The notes: generated from the letters alone by a model not told the origin. 64,000 nucleotides of DNA from Microglena sp. YARC (GCA_022414725.1 CM039464.1:4170347-4234346), one strand, 5' to 3'. Shown: positions 1 through 10,385, numbered from the stretch's first letter. Made by a program: numbers and translations.

Positions 1-224
1 AAACTACTCTCACACAGAAAATCCATTCTAAACATGATTAAACCAGACATGCATGATTATCACTTCCACCCACAACAGCAAAACTACTCTCCAAGCTACC
101 AGCCCTGACAAAATAGTCACCCCCCTCAGCAGGGGTCATTACCCTAATCAGGAAAACAGTCACTGCTCACCCAGTCAATCATGAAACTCCAGTCGAACTC
201 TCTGGACACATTACTCACCAAACC

Positions 225-640
225 ATAAACAACATAACCATGTCCTGGGCGTCTACATGCCCTGTAACAATGCCCCCAAAAGAGAGAACATCTACTCCTA
301 CATCCACCACATTACTGAGAAAAATCCTACCCACCACTACATCCTAGCTGGGGACTGGAATGCCACATGCCACACCACTGACAGAAAGCAGTCTAACCAA
401 ATATCCAGATGACATTTCTCACCAGCAACACATTTTCTCAACTCTGTATCACTCCACAACCACAACCCAGACCTCACACATACTTTTCTTGCAGCAACAA
501 CACCCCCTACAGCAGTCGTATTGATGATATCCTGCTCATCAACTCACCTCCGGGCACCCACACCACTGAAAGCACCCACCAAATGGGGGACACCTAGACC
601 ACCATGCACTTGAGCAACGCCTCACCTCCACTTCTCCTCC
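225..640 (+). pseudogene. LINE apurinic/apyrimidinic endonuclease domain, remnant
   Basis: In one frame the region reads VLGVYMPCNN, then a YIHHI helix and the block HYILAGDWNAT (about 247-363). This matches the central strand and catalytic Asp/Asn of exonuclease-endonuclease-phosphatase domains found at the N-terminus of LINE proteins. A later piece in another frame (SRIDDILL, about 516-540) matches the region before the terminal SDH block, which reads LDHHAL here. Stops and shifts separate the pieces. The N-terminal half of the domain is not recognisable or lies outside the window. In a live element it would nick target DNA to prime reverse transcription. Confidence 0.65.
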
Positions 641-1579
641 CCCCTCCTGCATACCTCCAACCAACACCTACACCTCCCCTCAGCTCCTCTCCCTCTTAAA
701 CAATCAGACAAAGAGAAAACTAGCAAGCCATCTCTACTCAATACCTCCACCAATTCCTGAGCTCCCACACTAACATAGAATCCGCCTGGCAAACTGCTCA
801 GGACCTTCTTGGGGAAGACAGGACTGCCTCTCACATTCAATCCATCAGGCAGGAACTGATGACTACACTTCCAGAAGACCTCAACAGTATGGCCGACCAC
901 CTTATGACCACCCTGCATCAAGCCCTCAGTATAATGATAGAGACTTGCCCCACTAAACAAACCATCTTTGGCATCTTCCTCCCCAGAAAGACAGCTAAAT
1001 CCTACCAACAACTTAACCAACACGTGAAACACATTAAAACTCTCCGCACCCAATCCTACTCCATGGACCAATCTGGATATGATAACCTGCGCTCTTCCCC
1101 ATCCTTTCCTCCAGACTGCCCTCTACAAACTACAACGCAAGTCCAACTCCTTCTCCTCCACAACCCCCTTCTTACCAATACGTCAATCACTCACTGATGA
1201 CATACATCACACTATCCAGGAGCTACGCACTATCCAAGCCCTGCAAAAGGAGGAAAGAAGCACCAAGGCCATCAAGAAGTTTTGCCATCGCCTTAATACA
1301 CAGGCGCGGGTTACGCATAGACACATCTTCAAACCAGACGGCCAGCCCCACTCTCCCACTGTCCTTCTTAACCAGCAAACTGGAACCCTTCATACTAAAA
1401 CTAAAGATCTCCTTGACCTTTTGACCAAACACATGGGCAAACTCATGTCTCCCCCTGTGCCCCCACCCAATGGCAACTACACTGCCTACTCTACCCCTCC
1501 CCCCTGGGAAACACACACTGACAAATTTCAACTCGAAACCCCGCCACCTCTATTCAGCATACTGCCTCACCCTACACCT

Positions 1580-2930
1580 ACCTCTTCATCCCCAAACTGC
1601 CTACACCGACTGCATCAGAAAACTGGCCACAAATAAAGCCACAGGACCAGATGGGATACCCAATGAATTACTGATGTGTCTCCCCACGAAATGCACACTA
1701 TCATTCACAAACTTATGCAAATCTCCTGGATCCTGGGAGAAACCCCAGACTGCTGGAAAACTTCTCACACAGTTATGCTTAACAAAAAATCTGACCCGTA
1801 CCTTCCCAGAACTATAGACCCATAGGACTTAACAATTCTGTGGCTAAACTCTGGACCTCTCTCATCCACCAACACAATTTCCACCTACTCAGAAACAATC
1901 ATATTCTCAGCACCTGCCATGAGGGATTTAGAAAAGACAAGAGCACCTATAGGCAGCTCCTCAACCTCCTTCACAACATAGAGGATGCCTCCCTCTTCCA
2001 ACAAGACTTGTACGCAGCTTACTTTGACTTTAGCTCTGCCTTCAACATGATAGATCACCAAAAACTTCTTTGCATTATGCACAACCTTGGATTCACCCAC
2101 GACACCATAGACACAGTCAAAGGGATCTATACCAACTCCAACACTCACATCCTCCTTAACAACACACCTGGTCAACCCATCCCCATCACCAGGGATCCAT
2201 CCAAGGGGACACACTCTCCCCTCTCCTCTTCATCATCTTTATTGAACCCTCCACCGATGGCTATGCTCAGGAGGTAGGGGATACCGCGCTGCCTCCCTTC
2301 CCACCGCGGAGGCTGACGAGCACCTCACCAGCAGCCTGGGGTACGCGGATGACACCGCAGTCCTCACTGGAACGGTCAAGGACCTCCGCATCCAATGTGG
2401 TAAAGTCCAACTGTTCAGCACCTGGTCTGGCATCCCTCTCAATGCTACCAATGTGTGGTCAGTGGCATCCTTCACAAGACACACCCCTCAACCCCCACCC
2501 ACACTGATATCCTCAAACAAAGACTCCAAGACAAATAGCCCTTGGAGACACATATGCCACTTATCAACCACCAGATATAGCCTACAAATACTTAGGAGTC
2601 CACATCTCTCTCACCCTCAACTGGAAAACCCAACTGCATGCCACCCTTGACATTATCCACACCAAGGGCCTACATATACTCAACAAAGCTAAAAGCAGGG
2701 CAACCCCTGAACAATGCATACGCATATCACACAATGCATCAGAGCAGCCATCAAATACCCTATGATCGTAGCCCCCTTCTCTCTCACAGACATCCACATT
2801 ATAGATAAAGCAGTACTTAAGACAGTCAAACTGTGCAGCAGCCTTCCCCCATGTCCTTCCCCACTAAAGCACTACACCTGCCAAAACAGAGGCAGGCCTA
2901 GGGATCCCCTCTCTCCTCACTGAATACACA
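1580..2930 (+). pseudogene. LINE reverse transcriptase domain, frameshifted
   Basis: Fingers and palm motifs are visible in sequence across frames. KATGPDGIPNE near 1633 is the usual LINE RT block 1. FRKDKSTYRQL near 1927 and the catalytic-Asp segment YFDFSSAFNMIDH near 2020 lie in the reading frame at 1840-2277. GSIQGDTLSPLLF near 2190 and the catalytic GYADDTAVL near 2339 lie in the next frame, so at least one shift falls between them. The TRAFKYLGV-like thumb block sits near 2575 (YKYLGVHISL). Active-site residues survive but the frame does not. The protein would copy the element RNA at the target site. Confidence 0.8.
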
Positions 2931-3205
2931 CAAATTACTGCCTCTGCCCTCACCCACGCCATGAATGACACTGGACGCCTGGGCATACTAACCAAATCTC
3001 TCCTCACTAAAACCTTCAAACTTTCCACACTCTCACTCCAACCTCTCTCTCTCCCAAACTCCTCCAATACTCATCTCTTGCCCGGCAACTTCAACTCCTA
3101 GACCATTCAAAACATCCAAATTACCTGGAATGACACACAGAACTCCTGGATAAGCTCAACATCCAATCAGTACTCCCTCAACCTGCTCACATCCCTGTCT
3201 CCCTT

Positions 3206-4675
3206 GTGACTCCCTTCCACGATCTAGGATCTATACATACACGACCTGGTTACTCCAGCAGGCACTCACCTTATCACTACCACGGATCTCCCTCTTATCA
3301 CACAGGGCAAAGTCACAAAGCACCATCGGCGCTCCCTCAACCTCCTTACAGCACACCTCACTGGCAACAGCCCCGACCTGCTCCCCTCCTTCAGCCATGC
3401 CAACCCTCTTCCATTACCGCAGCGACAAACTTACCTCGTCATACACCATCCCACCCAAACCGTCAGCCGATGCGCAGAACATGTTTGTCGCCCGCCCGGC
3501 CTCCACCCAAACTCAGCGCTACCCCACCAGCCGAACGCAACCTCCTGTCAAGGAAGCGGACTACACAGCAGACCCTCTCCGAGACCTCAGCGGGGAACAA
3601 TGGTGGGCGTGGACCACCTGCAACTCCACAGCCGAATGGAACGCCAACGTCGACCACTACGGTAAAGCATGGGGCAACAATGAAGCCGCGACAACCTGGG
3701 CATCCCGCCTTCACCTCTGCAAGGCCATCATCCGCGGCCCAGCCAAGCCCTTCTTTAAGCACTACAACATCACTAAGGTCTCCAACCCTGATCTTCTCAA
3801 GGCAGCAATGCTCCACCCTTACCCCTGGATCCCCATCCCCCCCTACCCGTCTCCTTCACCTCACCTATGGTAACCAGTACAAACCCCTCAGCATCACCAG
3901 CTGGCGCAGCAAACGGACCATGGACACTAGGGACACCAGCATCACCACCACTGCCCACCTCCAATGGGCCCCCATCACCATGCACAACGACCATATCAGT
4001 CAATACACCCAAATTGGTTACACTATCCTTCACAGTAACCCAATTACTCCCACCACCTCTGAGGTCCACTGGAAACCACAACCATACCACACTACCAACC
4101 TCATCACTATGCTGGGCCAATCCACCTATGACACCCTTCTCCAGGCCTTCAAAGACACACCCACCACCACAACCCATCTTAACCCCAGAAGAGACTCCCA
4201 CCTTACTAACTCCCAGCAACAGGGACAATGGGCCACTACACCTGGCTTCAACGCGGATAACCATGCCCTTGTCCACAAACTTCTTCACATAGACACTCAT
4301 GACCGAAACCCTACCTGGGACATCCAATCACCACTCAAACACACAGCCCAAACTGGCACCCTCACTGGCTCAGAAGGCCATCAAACCCACACGCATGCAG
4401 ACACTACATTCCTCTATAACCCCACCGGGAAATGTGTGGGTCATAGTACCAACACCCTTCTCACCTCCCTTCACACACACTATGAATACAATAAAACTAC
4501 ACGCCCTTCAACTTGGAACCAACTCACACAAGGAGGATTCCTACCTGACCTTGCAGCCCTATACACCAGACACAAGGACACCCCTGCCTCCACCTACACT
4601 CTTCCCCCAGCCCTGCACGAAGCTAACCTACACCTCAACATCACCATCACCGCACTGCTACCCCACTCAACCTAG
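3206..4675 (+). CDS. Proline/threonine-rich central region of the LINE polyprotein
   Basis: An open frame of 489 codons lies between the RT and RNase H domains. It is rich in Pro, Thr, Ser and His, as expected from the A/C-rich strand. No catalytic motif is recognised. A competing frame at 3397-3873 carries a better-looking segment (GEQWWAWTTC, then WASRLHLCKAIIRGP), so the true polyprotein probably switches frame here and this long frame may be only partly used. Dualen elements are reported to have extra domains in this region, but none can be named from the sequence. The start codon is arbitrary because the piece belongs to a longer broken protein. Confidence 0.4.
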   Translation: MTPFHDLGSIHTRPGYSSRHSPYHYHGSPSYHTGQSHKAPSALPQPPYSTPHWQQPRPAPLLQPCQPSSITAATNLPRHTPSHPNRQPMRRTCLSPARPPPKLSATPPAERNLLSRKRTTQQTLSETSAGNNGGRGPPATPQPNGTPTSTTTVKHGATMKPRQPGHPAFTSARPSSAAQPSPSLSTTTSLRSPTLIFSRQQCSTLTPGSPSPPTRLLHLTYGNQYKPLSITSWRSKRTMDTRDTSITTTAHLQWAPITMHNDHISQYTQIGYTILHSNPITPTTSEVHWKPQPYHTTNLITMLGQSTYDTLLQAFKDTPTTTTHLNPRRDSHLTNSQQQGQWATTPGFNADNHALVHKLLHIDTHDRNPTWDIQSPLKHTAQTGTLTGSEGHQTHTHADTTFLYNPTGKCVGHSTNTLLTSLHTHYEYNKTTRPSTWNQLTQGGFLPDLAALYTRHKDTPASTYTLPPALHEANLHLNITITALLPHST

Positions 4676-4916
4676 ATTCTGCCTATGAAGAATTTTCCTC
4701 CATGAACCCAGCTTACCAGCTCTTTGGAGCCAACGGGGATCTCTTCCACAGCATCTGGACAGGGGGATCACTGGTGGACATCCCTACCTCCGTCACCGAT
4801 GCACACAAGGCACTCAGGTGGGCTCTAGCCAGTGCTGACCACGCAGAAGCACAACACATCCCAACATGCACTGTCTTACTCATCCCATACAACTATAATG
4901 CCCCTACAAGAAACTA

Positions 4917-6104
4917 TTGCACCACCCCTGGATCCATCACGTGGACTCCAGACCTTTCTCTGAAATCTACAGCACCTCTGAAACCTGGCTAGGGGGCAAA
5001 CATCACAACCCTACCTCCTCCCACAAGCTCCACATTCTCATCATCAGCAACCCAAGCAGCCAACCTGAATACCTAAACCGTCTCCAGGGGTTCAAAGACA
5101 TCTGGTCACAGCACATGCTCAGCATCTCACTCTACTGGGAACCACATAACCTCCCTGCACATCCTACCCTTACCTCTTCAGACACACAAATCACCTACCC
5201 CAGGACTCTCAAATCCCTCACTACCCTGCCCTGGCAGCCTACCACCCACCACTGCCCCCCTCTGCTCCCCACAGTTATCTACCCCTGCCACTACCCAGCC
5301 ATACCTACCCTAGGTCTGCAGGTCTATACTGATGGCAGCCTGATCAAGGGAGCCCCTGGCACCCCCAGCAAAATAGGTGCAGGGGTCTACATACCTGTGG
5401 CTGGTATGAGCTATTCCATTAACCCAGGAGGCCAAGGCGCCACCAGAACTAACAACCGGGCTGAATTAGTGGCCATCCATCAAGCCATAGCACGCATTGA
5501 CTATAATACTGACCTCACCCTGCACACTGACAGCCTCTGCTCACTCCAACTCATTAACAAAATGATTCAAGATCCTACTACCTCTACACGTTCTCTTCAC
5601 TCTGAACTCCTGCATTCTATCCGCACTCACCTTGTCCAACGCATTCTGGCAGGATCACACACTACCCTCTGCAAAGTACGCTCACACACTGGCATATTGG
5701 GCAATGATAGAGCAGATGCACTAGCACGCAATGCAGCCACCAACCCAGCATCTGTACGATACACCGACACCACTGGAGAACAACCCCGCCACAACACCTA
5801 TTGGCCCACTGTCCAACCCCCCTGCACACCTCTTGGCACAACTCCCCCACGAGCCTTAGCACCTAACCTCACCAACGGGATCAGTCTTAACCTTCCCACT
5901 AGCTGCCACCTCGGACAACATCCCCTCAAAGGCATATATGCCACCACCTGGGCTGATAACACCCCCTTGCATCTACCCACTCCAGCAATAAATTCTGGAC
6001 ATCCTCTCACATCACCCACAAAACTAAGTTCTGAATCCTCAAGGCCAGATGGGCCGACTGTGGAACAAGAAGCTTGCCTATCGCTGGAAGATGCCCTATG
6101 CTAA
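4917..6104 (+). CDS. LINE polyprotein segment with ribonuclease H domain
   Basis: Residues about 135-275 of this 395-codon frame form a type I RNase H. The four acidic positions are visible: Asp in YTDGS, Glu in NNRAELVAI, Asp in LHTDSLCSL and Asp in GILGNDRADALA, with the His of VRSHTG before the last. All catalytic residues are kept, so this is the best preserved part of the element. It would remove RNA from the RNA:DNA hybrid after reverse transcription. The frame is lost near 6040, where the match continues one base over (WNKKLAYRWKMPYANN). The N-terminal methionine is not a real start. Confidence 0.82.
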   Translation: MHHPWIHHVDSRPFSEIYSTSETWLGGKHHNPTSSHKLHILIISNPSSQPEYLNRLQGFKDIWSQHMLSISLYWEPHNLPAHPTLTSSDTQITYPRTLKSLTTLPWQPTTHHCPPLLPTVIYPCHYPAIPTLGLQVYTDGSLIKGAPGTPSKIGAGVYIPVAGMSYSINPGGQGATRTNNRAELVAIHQAIARIDYNTDLTLHTDSLCSLQLINKMIQDPTTSTRSLHSELLHSIRTHLVQRILAGSHTTLCKVRSHTGILGNDRADALARNAATNPASVRYTDTTGEQPRHNTYWPTVQPPCTPLGTTPPRALAPNLTNGISLNLPTSCHLGQHPLKGIYATTWADNTPLHLPTPAINSGHPLTSPTKLSSESSRPDGPTVEQEACLSLEDALC

Positions 6105-6764
6105 CAACCCCAACCCTGCCACCTCCCCCACATGCCCTATTTGTACCACCCACGAGGACGGAGCTGGCCACATTCTTGCTGCCTGCACACACGCCACCTT
6201 CAAGGGCATGTACATCAAGCGTCATGACGCAGCTGTCCACTTACTGCACAAGGCCATCAGCAAAGGCGCCCTTGGATCCCGCCGCGTTATCATGGACGCA
6301 GGTAGGCTGGAGACCTCCCCCGCGGAGTCCTTGGCAAAACACTGCCTGACTGGTTACGCCCTCCCTCCATCTCAGCAGAGATCTGGCCCAAACTGAGGCC
6401 AGATCTCGCCATCCTGCCCGAGGTGGACTCACCCACCATTGCTGCTGACAAGGAAATCTGGATTCTAGAGCTGGGATACTGCTCTGACACCAACCATGCC
6501 ACTAAGGCAGAGGATAAAATTGCCCAACACACCCAGTTGGTGGCCGGCCTAAGACTAGCTGGCTACCTTGTTCACTACCTAGTTGTTACCATTGGTACCA
6601 CTGGCACCATCCCCAGAACCTTTGTGACCTCCATGACCACCCTTGGTCTTACCAATTTAGAAATTCTTACATTAGCAGACCAGCTGCACCACCACTCTGT
6701 TGACAGCTTTCAGACTATTTTACAATGTCGTAGATTCATGGAACACCACCCCGCCGGAGATTAA
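6049..6764 (+). pseudogene. LINE C-terminal zinc finger plus restriction-like endonuclease domain, frameshifted
   Basis: The first part (6049-6396) contains CPIC...GHILAAC, a C-x2-C-x8-H-x4-C finger, then KRHDAAV. After a frame change near 6380 the second part (about 6384-6764) reads LRPDLAIL, then WILELGYCSD and a Lys-rich helix (KAEDKIAQH). Finger, RH, PD and a following acidic residue, in this order, are the signature of the restriction-like endonuclease at the C-terminus of R2-type and Dualen retrotransposons. The shift makes this copy inactive. The domain call rests on motif order only. Confidence 0.65.
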
Positions 6765-6949
6765 CATTTTTTGGTCCAGCTAGTGCCACCCACGTGACTG
6801 ACTGAAATGACTCTCAGTCAGTTACGGGTGGGATCACAACTAGTACTGGATATTTTTTGTGTTTATCTATGGTGACTACAGCTAGCTTCTGCGTACGCTG
6901 TGGTGTCCTTAATCTCACGTCCCTAGAGTATTTATATTTCTTGGATGTA

Positions 6950-6971
6950 AAAATTTCAATTTCAATTTCAA
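6950..6971 (+). repeat. ATTTCA short tandem repeat at the LINE 3' end
   Basis: About three and a half copies of a six-base ATTTCA unit follow the last 3' untranslated bases of the LINE and stop where the helicase-like reading frame opens. LINEs often end in such simple repeats instead of poly(A). The repeat fixes the 3' boundary of the insertion. Confidence 0.7.
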
Positions 6972-6972
6972 T

Positions 6973-7653
6973 ATGTGGCTTGCTACATCGTCGGACTCTA
7001 TCCCGTCTTCTGCTACGTGTCCCATATGTCGCAGCCCGACGCGACTCGAGGATGCCATTGTCGTGCACTCATCGGAACTCTCTGCAACACTTGAGACAAA
7101 TATCGCAGAAGACCACGAGCATCAAACGCCTCCATTGGGCACTGTGTTCTGCAAGATGGAAACGTTGAAGTACTTTTTGAATACAATGGTGACATCATCA
7201 TCTAATGGTCGAGTCATCATTTTTTCTTCTCACCGGTATGCATTGGATAGCATCTCCGAGTGTTTGGGCGAGCTTTCAATTCCTTACGCGTTCTTGCGCG
7301 GGAACAGTGGCATCATCCGCAATACGATCAACCGATTTCGCTCTGGAATTGTGCGGGTTCTGCTGGCGAGTCCCACGCATTTCGGATCTGGTCTGAACAT
7401 GGAGATGGTGAGCGACATCATTTTCATGCATCCTCCGCATCAGTCGCTTGTTACACGGGTGATCGAACGTGCGCTGAGAGTGGGTCGAACCAGCCAGTTG
7501 AGGGTGTGGAACATGTGCTACGAGGGTGACATATTGGACTGGTACACGCAGTATCCATCGGTCACTCCAGGCGAAGTTGCCGCCATTATTGATGCAGCTG
7601 ATGCATCTGATGCATCTGATGCATCAGATGCATCAGATGCATCTGGACTTTAA
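6973..7653 (+). pseudogene. C-terminal part of an SNF2/Rad5-type helicase with RING, cut by the LINE
   Basis: The 226-codon frame opens with the second half of a RING finger (CPICRSP, residues 16-22). It continues into a helicase C-terminal lobe: VIIFSSH (motif IV region), VLLASPTHFGSGLNM (motif V) and TRVIERALRVGRT (motif VI with arginine fingers). The order ATPase lobe, RING, C lobe is that of Rad5-like SNF2 proteins, which are common in giant DNA viruses. The ATPase lobe and first RING half are missing because the LINE tail abuts codon 1, so the apparent ATG is accidental. The tail is a nine-base repeat coding Asp-Ala-Ser about six times. It runs in the same direction as the R2 gene, 34 bases downstream. 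Confidence 0.75.
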
Positions 7654-7687
7654 ATAATCTCACAAATAAAACAGGTGTAAAGAATTC

Positions 7688-8764
7688 TTGACAATGAATT
7701 GTACGCGTGGAGATATGTATGGGATGATGATGAAAAACGAAGGTGACCGAGCGACTTCTGCTTCTGAGCCGTTGCTTTCCGGGACTATGCGAATGACGAC
7801 GTACCCGATAGAGTATCCCAATATCTGGAGACACTACAAGCTCCAGTTGGCGTCGTTTTGGGTTGCCGAGGAGATCGACTTTTCACGTGATCGCGAGCAT
7901 TTCAACAACAAGTTGAATGAAGAGGAGCGACACTTTGTCAAGAACATTCTTGTCTTCTTCGCTGCTAGCGACACGCTTGTATCTCTCAACCTGATGACGA
8001 ACTTCTGTAAGGATGTGACTGTCATGGAGGCGCAGTACGGGTACACCTTCCAGGCGATGATGGAGAACGTGCACGCCGAGGTGTACAGTCTGATGATCGA
8101 AACTTTTATCCAAGACAATAGTGTGAAGGACTCGATCTACAAGGACCTTGGGAACATGCAAAGCGTGATTAGGAAGGTGAATTGGGCTGCCAAGTGGTGC
8201 GACCCGTCTGAGCCTTTCCACAAGCGCATTGTTGCGTTCGCAATCGTCGAGGGATTGTTCTTCTCAGGCGCCTTTTGCGCGATCTACTGGATAAAGCAGC
8301 GCAATCTTCTCCCGGGGCTGACCAAGTCTAACGAGTTCATCGCCCGCGACGAAGGACTGCACACCGAGTTCGCTTGTCTTCTTCACTCGAAGCTGTTGAA
8401 GCGAATGTCGCCTGAGGAGGCTCGCGGGATGTTCATGGAAGCGATCTCTATCGAGAAGGAGTTCATTTGCGAGGCGGTCCCCTGTCGCTTGGTGGGGATG
8501 AACCCCAAGCTCATGTGCCAGTACATAGAGCACGTCGCTGACAACCTGTTGGTCATGCTTGGGTACCCCATCATATTCGGATCGACCAACCCGTTTGGTT
8601 TCATGGAGCTCATAGGCATGAACGCGCGCACAAACTTTTTCGAGGAACGCGCTTCGTTGTACCAGCGCTCGGACGTGCTGAACATGGATAGACGTAATAC
8701 CGAGTCGGGTGACCACCAATCATCACGCGACAATGGAGACACCTTTTTCACAGAGGACTTTTAG
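7688..8764 (+). CDS. Ribonucleotide reductase small subunit (R2), class Ia
   Basis: This 358-residue protein would make the tyrosyl radical that the large subunit uses to turn ribonucleotides into deoxyribonucleotides in the cytoplasm. All six di-iron ligands are visible: Asp95 (FFAASD), Glu126 and His129 (MENVHAE), Glu188 (VEGLFFSG), Glu222 and His225 (RDEGLHTE). The radical Tyr133 is also present. The last residues, FFTEDF, match the tail that docks R2 onto R1. Length and frame are intact. The ATG at 7688 gives an N-terminus of usual viral/eukaryotic length; a second ATG lies two codons on. It overlaps the convergent PCNA gene by 4 nt, a viral-style arrangement. It is intronless. Its likely partner is the damaged R1 at about 23.5-24.4 kb. 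Confidence 0.95.
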   Translation: MTMNCTRGDMYGMMMKNEGDRATSASEPLLSGTMRMTTYPIEYPNIWRHYKLQLASFWVAEEIDFSRDREHFNNKLNEEERHFVKNILVFFAASDTLVSLNLMTNFCKDVTVMEAQYGYTFQAMMENVHAEVYSLMIETFIQDNSVKDSIYKDLGNMQSVIRKVNWAAKWCDPSEPFHKRIVAFAIVEGLFFSGAFCAIYWIKQRNLLPGLTKSNEFIARDEGLHTEFACLLHSKLLKRMSPEEARGMFMEAISIEKEFICEAVPCRLVGMNPKLMCQYIEHVADNLLVMLGYPIIFGSTNPFGFMELIGMNARTNFFEERASLYQRSDVLNMDRRNTESGDHQSSRDNGDTFFTEDF

Positions 8765-9660
8765 AGTTGGGGAGCCAACGCTAGTCGGATTGATCCTAGA
8801 GAAGACACGTCATACTTGATGATTAAAGGATAGTCATTCTTCAGGTACATCTCTGCAGTGGTGCAGAGGTTGGTAAACTTTGTGAAGAGGACCATCTGTT
8901 TGAGACTGAAGACGCCTTGCACAATCTCTGTACATGTATCTCTTCCATGTTCGGTATCGACGACGCACTCTGGGATGGGGACACAACCGTCTTTCATAAG
9001 GCTGTTTATGTCGCTTGTTTCTGCATCGTCGTACGGCGAGATGTTCTTGGGCGTCTTGTTGTTGTCGAAGATGGTGGTTTCCTGGGAGCAAAACTCTCCC
9101 ACGCAGCTGAACGTAATCTGGTTCCTGAAGCTCCTGATTTCCATGAGCTCTGCGATGTTGTGCATGTCTCTACATATCTTCTGAAAATCCGTCGAGGGGA
9201 GCGTGACCACCTCGGAGAAGCTCGTAGGATCGACATTGATTACGCGGTGATCGAGGTCTAGCAGATTTAGTTTGCATGTCGTGCGTGTGTTTTTCTCCAT
9301 GTTTTCTATGTTGATGCACAAGTGATTGATGTCGTTATGTTCAATGTAGAGCGTGAGCTGGTCGTTGTTGTTGATCGTCTTGATAAGCTTATAAAAATTG
9401 AGCATGTTCACTCCGATCATTTTCCTGTTGGGGCAGCTGTAGTACTCGAACTTCGAGGCGTGCAACTTCATGTGCACAAGCAGCATGTGCGCAGTGTCGG
9501 TCGCGACGATCTTCATGCCTGTTTCGTCAAACTCGATGCATGTGTCCATAACCAGTTCCTTGAGGGCCTCTGTCAGGATCTTGAAAGCGACACCCTGCAC
9601 AGTGCGCATCTCTAGACATCGCGTCGTGTCGGGTGAGAATGAAATGGATGATGATGACAT
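8761..9660 (-). CDS. PCNA-like DNA sliding clamp
   Basis: The 299-residue protein resembles proliferating cell nuclear antigen, the ring that tethers DNA polymerase and repair enzymes to DNA. Family features include the N-terminal AFKILTEALKELV helix with IEFDETGMKIVATDTAHMLL, the interdomain region near MIGVNMLNFYKLIKTI, PSTDFQKICRDM at the second-domain start, and the C-terminal PLIIKYDVSSLGSIRLALAP. It is a little longer than the usual 260 residues because of an Asp/Asn-rich insertion (about 205-250). The frame is open a further 78 codons upstream, but MSSSS at 9660 is chosen: it gives the family N-terminus and avoids the gene read the other way from 9708. The frame is intact. Giant viruses often encode such clamps. 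A host origin is less likely given the intronless packing. Confidence 0.9.
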   Translation of the reverse strand: MSSSSISFSPDTTRCLEMRTVQGVAFKILTEALKELVMDTCIEFDETGMKIVATDTAHMLLVHMKLHASKFEYYSCPNRKMIGVNMLNFYKLIKTINNNDQLTLYIEHNDINHLCINIENMEKNTRTTCKLNLLDLDHRVINVDPTSFSEVVTLPSTDFQKICRDMHNIAELMEIRSFRNQITFSCVGEFCSQETTIFDNNKTPKNISPYDDAETSDINSLMKDGCVPIPECVVDTEHGRDTCTEIVQGVFSLKQMVLFTKFTNLCTTAEMYLKNDYPLIIKYDVSSLGSIRLALAPQL

Positions 9661-9707
9661 TTGTGCGATTATATAAACATAAATAGTGGAACATTCCTTT
9701 AAGCAAA
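9661..9707. promoter_or_regulatory. Short A/T-rich divergent intergenic region, likely bidirectional promoter
   Basis: Only 47 bases separate the PCNA start (-) from the next start (+). The region is A/T-rich and contains a TATATAA-like stretch near 9670. Compact divergent promoters of this sort are typical of nucleocytoplasmic large DNA viruses. Promoter function is inferred from position and composition only. Confidence 0.5.
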
Positions 9708-10385
9708 ATGGGTCAGAAAGAGAAATACAAGAAGAGCTTCTATCGACTTGTAGAGTCTCTACGCGCCGACTGTACGCTGGATGTTTCTGTTGCAGAAATA
9801 TACAGGGGGGCGAAAAAGATCCTTGTTGATTGGACGGCACGCACATGGGTGGTCGGCACTCTTGGGTCCCCCGTCGAACGTCGCGAGCCCCCATATCGAG
9901 ACCCTGTCGTGATCGATTTGGGCTCTCTCCAACCTGAGTATTTTACTAATCCGACTCGGGATCCCGTTCTATTGTACGGTCTCGGTCACAAACTGTGGAC
10001 GAACAGATACGTCATTTTTGGAAACATGTACGTGCACGTGCGCGTGTTGGACAATCCCATGTACCGGATGGACAACATCGGCTACCCGAACAACCTGCAT
10101 GCGGCGCTAAACGTAAGCATTGCGGACTACTTTTACGGACGCTCGTTCGTGTTGCCGCACCCGTCCGGGCTGAATGACGCCCCTCCCGTTTTCGTCGAAT
10201 ACGAGGGGGGGCAGACAGTGAGCGTGTTCAATGGTGGCGGGATGCGGTGCTTGGGAACTCTGTACGTGCACTTCGACCTCATTCTTCTGAGCACACGGGA
10301 GGAGCGGGAGGCGCTCTTGGACGAAATCGTATCTTCATATCACGAAACACGAAATCGTGCTACAGTCGGCGGAACAGTTAAATGA
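9708..10385 (+). CDS. Unknown viral-type protein with a transposon-derived tail
   Basis: The protein has 225 codons and no recognised domain. The N-terminus is Lys/Arg-rich (MGQKEKYKKSFYRLV). The middle has an aromatic, beta-rich look (RYVIFGNMYVHVRVLD, then YFYGRSFVLPHP). No signal peptide or membrane segment is seen. The last eight residues, ATVGGTVK, and the TGA stop are encoded by the terminal inverted repeat of the transposable element that begins at 10361, so the original C-terminus has been replaced or removed. The start lies 47 nt from the divergent PCNA start, which supports the ATG and a shared viral origin. Function is unknown. Confidence 0.7.
   Translation: MGQKEKYKKSFYRLVESLRADCTLDVSVAEIYRGAKKILVDWTARTWVVGTLGSPVERREPPYRDPVVIDLGSLQPEYFTNPTRDPVLLYGLGHKLWTNRYVIFGNMYVHVRVLDNPMYRMDNIGYPNNLHAALNVSIADYFYGRSFVLPHPSGLNDAPPVFVEYEGGQTVSVFNGGGMRCLGTLYVHFDLILLSTREEREALLDEIVSSYHETRNRATVGGTVK

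Larger units (their letters stand above)
1..6971 (+). mobile_element. Degenerate Dualen/RandI-like non-LTR retrotransposon (LINE), 5' end outside the window
   Basis: One long, A/C-rich strand carries, in order, an AP-endonuclease remnant (GDWNAT near 353), a reverse transcriptase remnant (GYADDTAV near 2339), a long linker, an RNase H (YTDGS near 5328), and a C-x2-C-x8-H-x4-C finger followed by RH and PD...E residues typical of a restriction-like endonuclease. Having both endonuclease types is the hallmark reported for Dualen elements of green algae; ordinary LINEs carry one. The reading frame is broken several times, so the copy is dead. It ends in a short ATTTCA repeat (6950-6971), a normal LINE tail, directly against a viral-type helicase reading frame. 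Target duplications cannot be tested because the 5' end is not in view. The assignment to LINE is firm, the clade less so. Confidence 0.82.
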
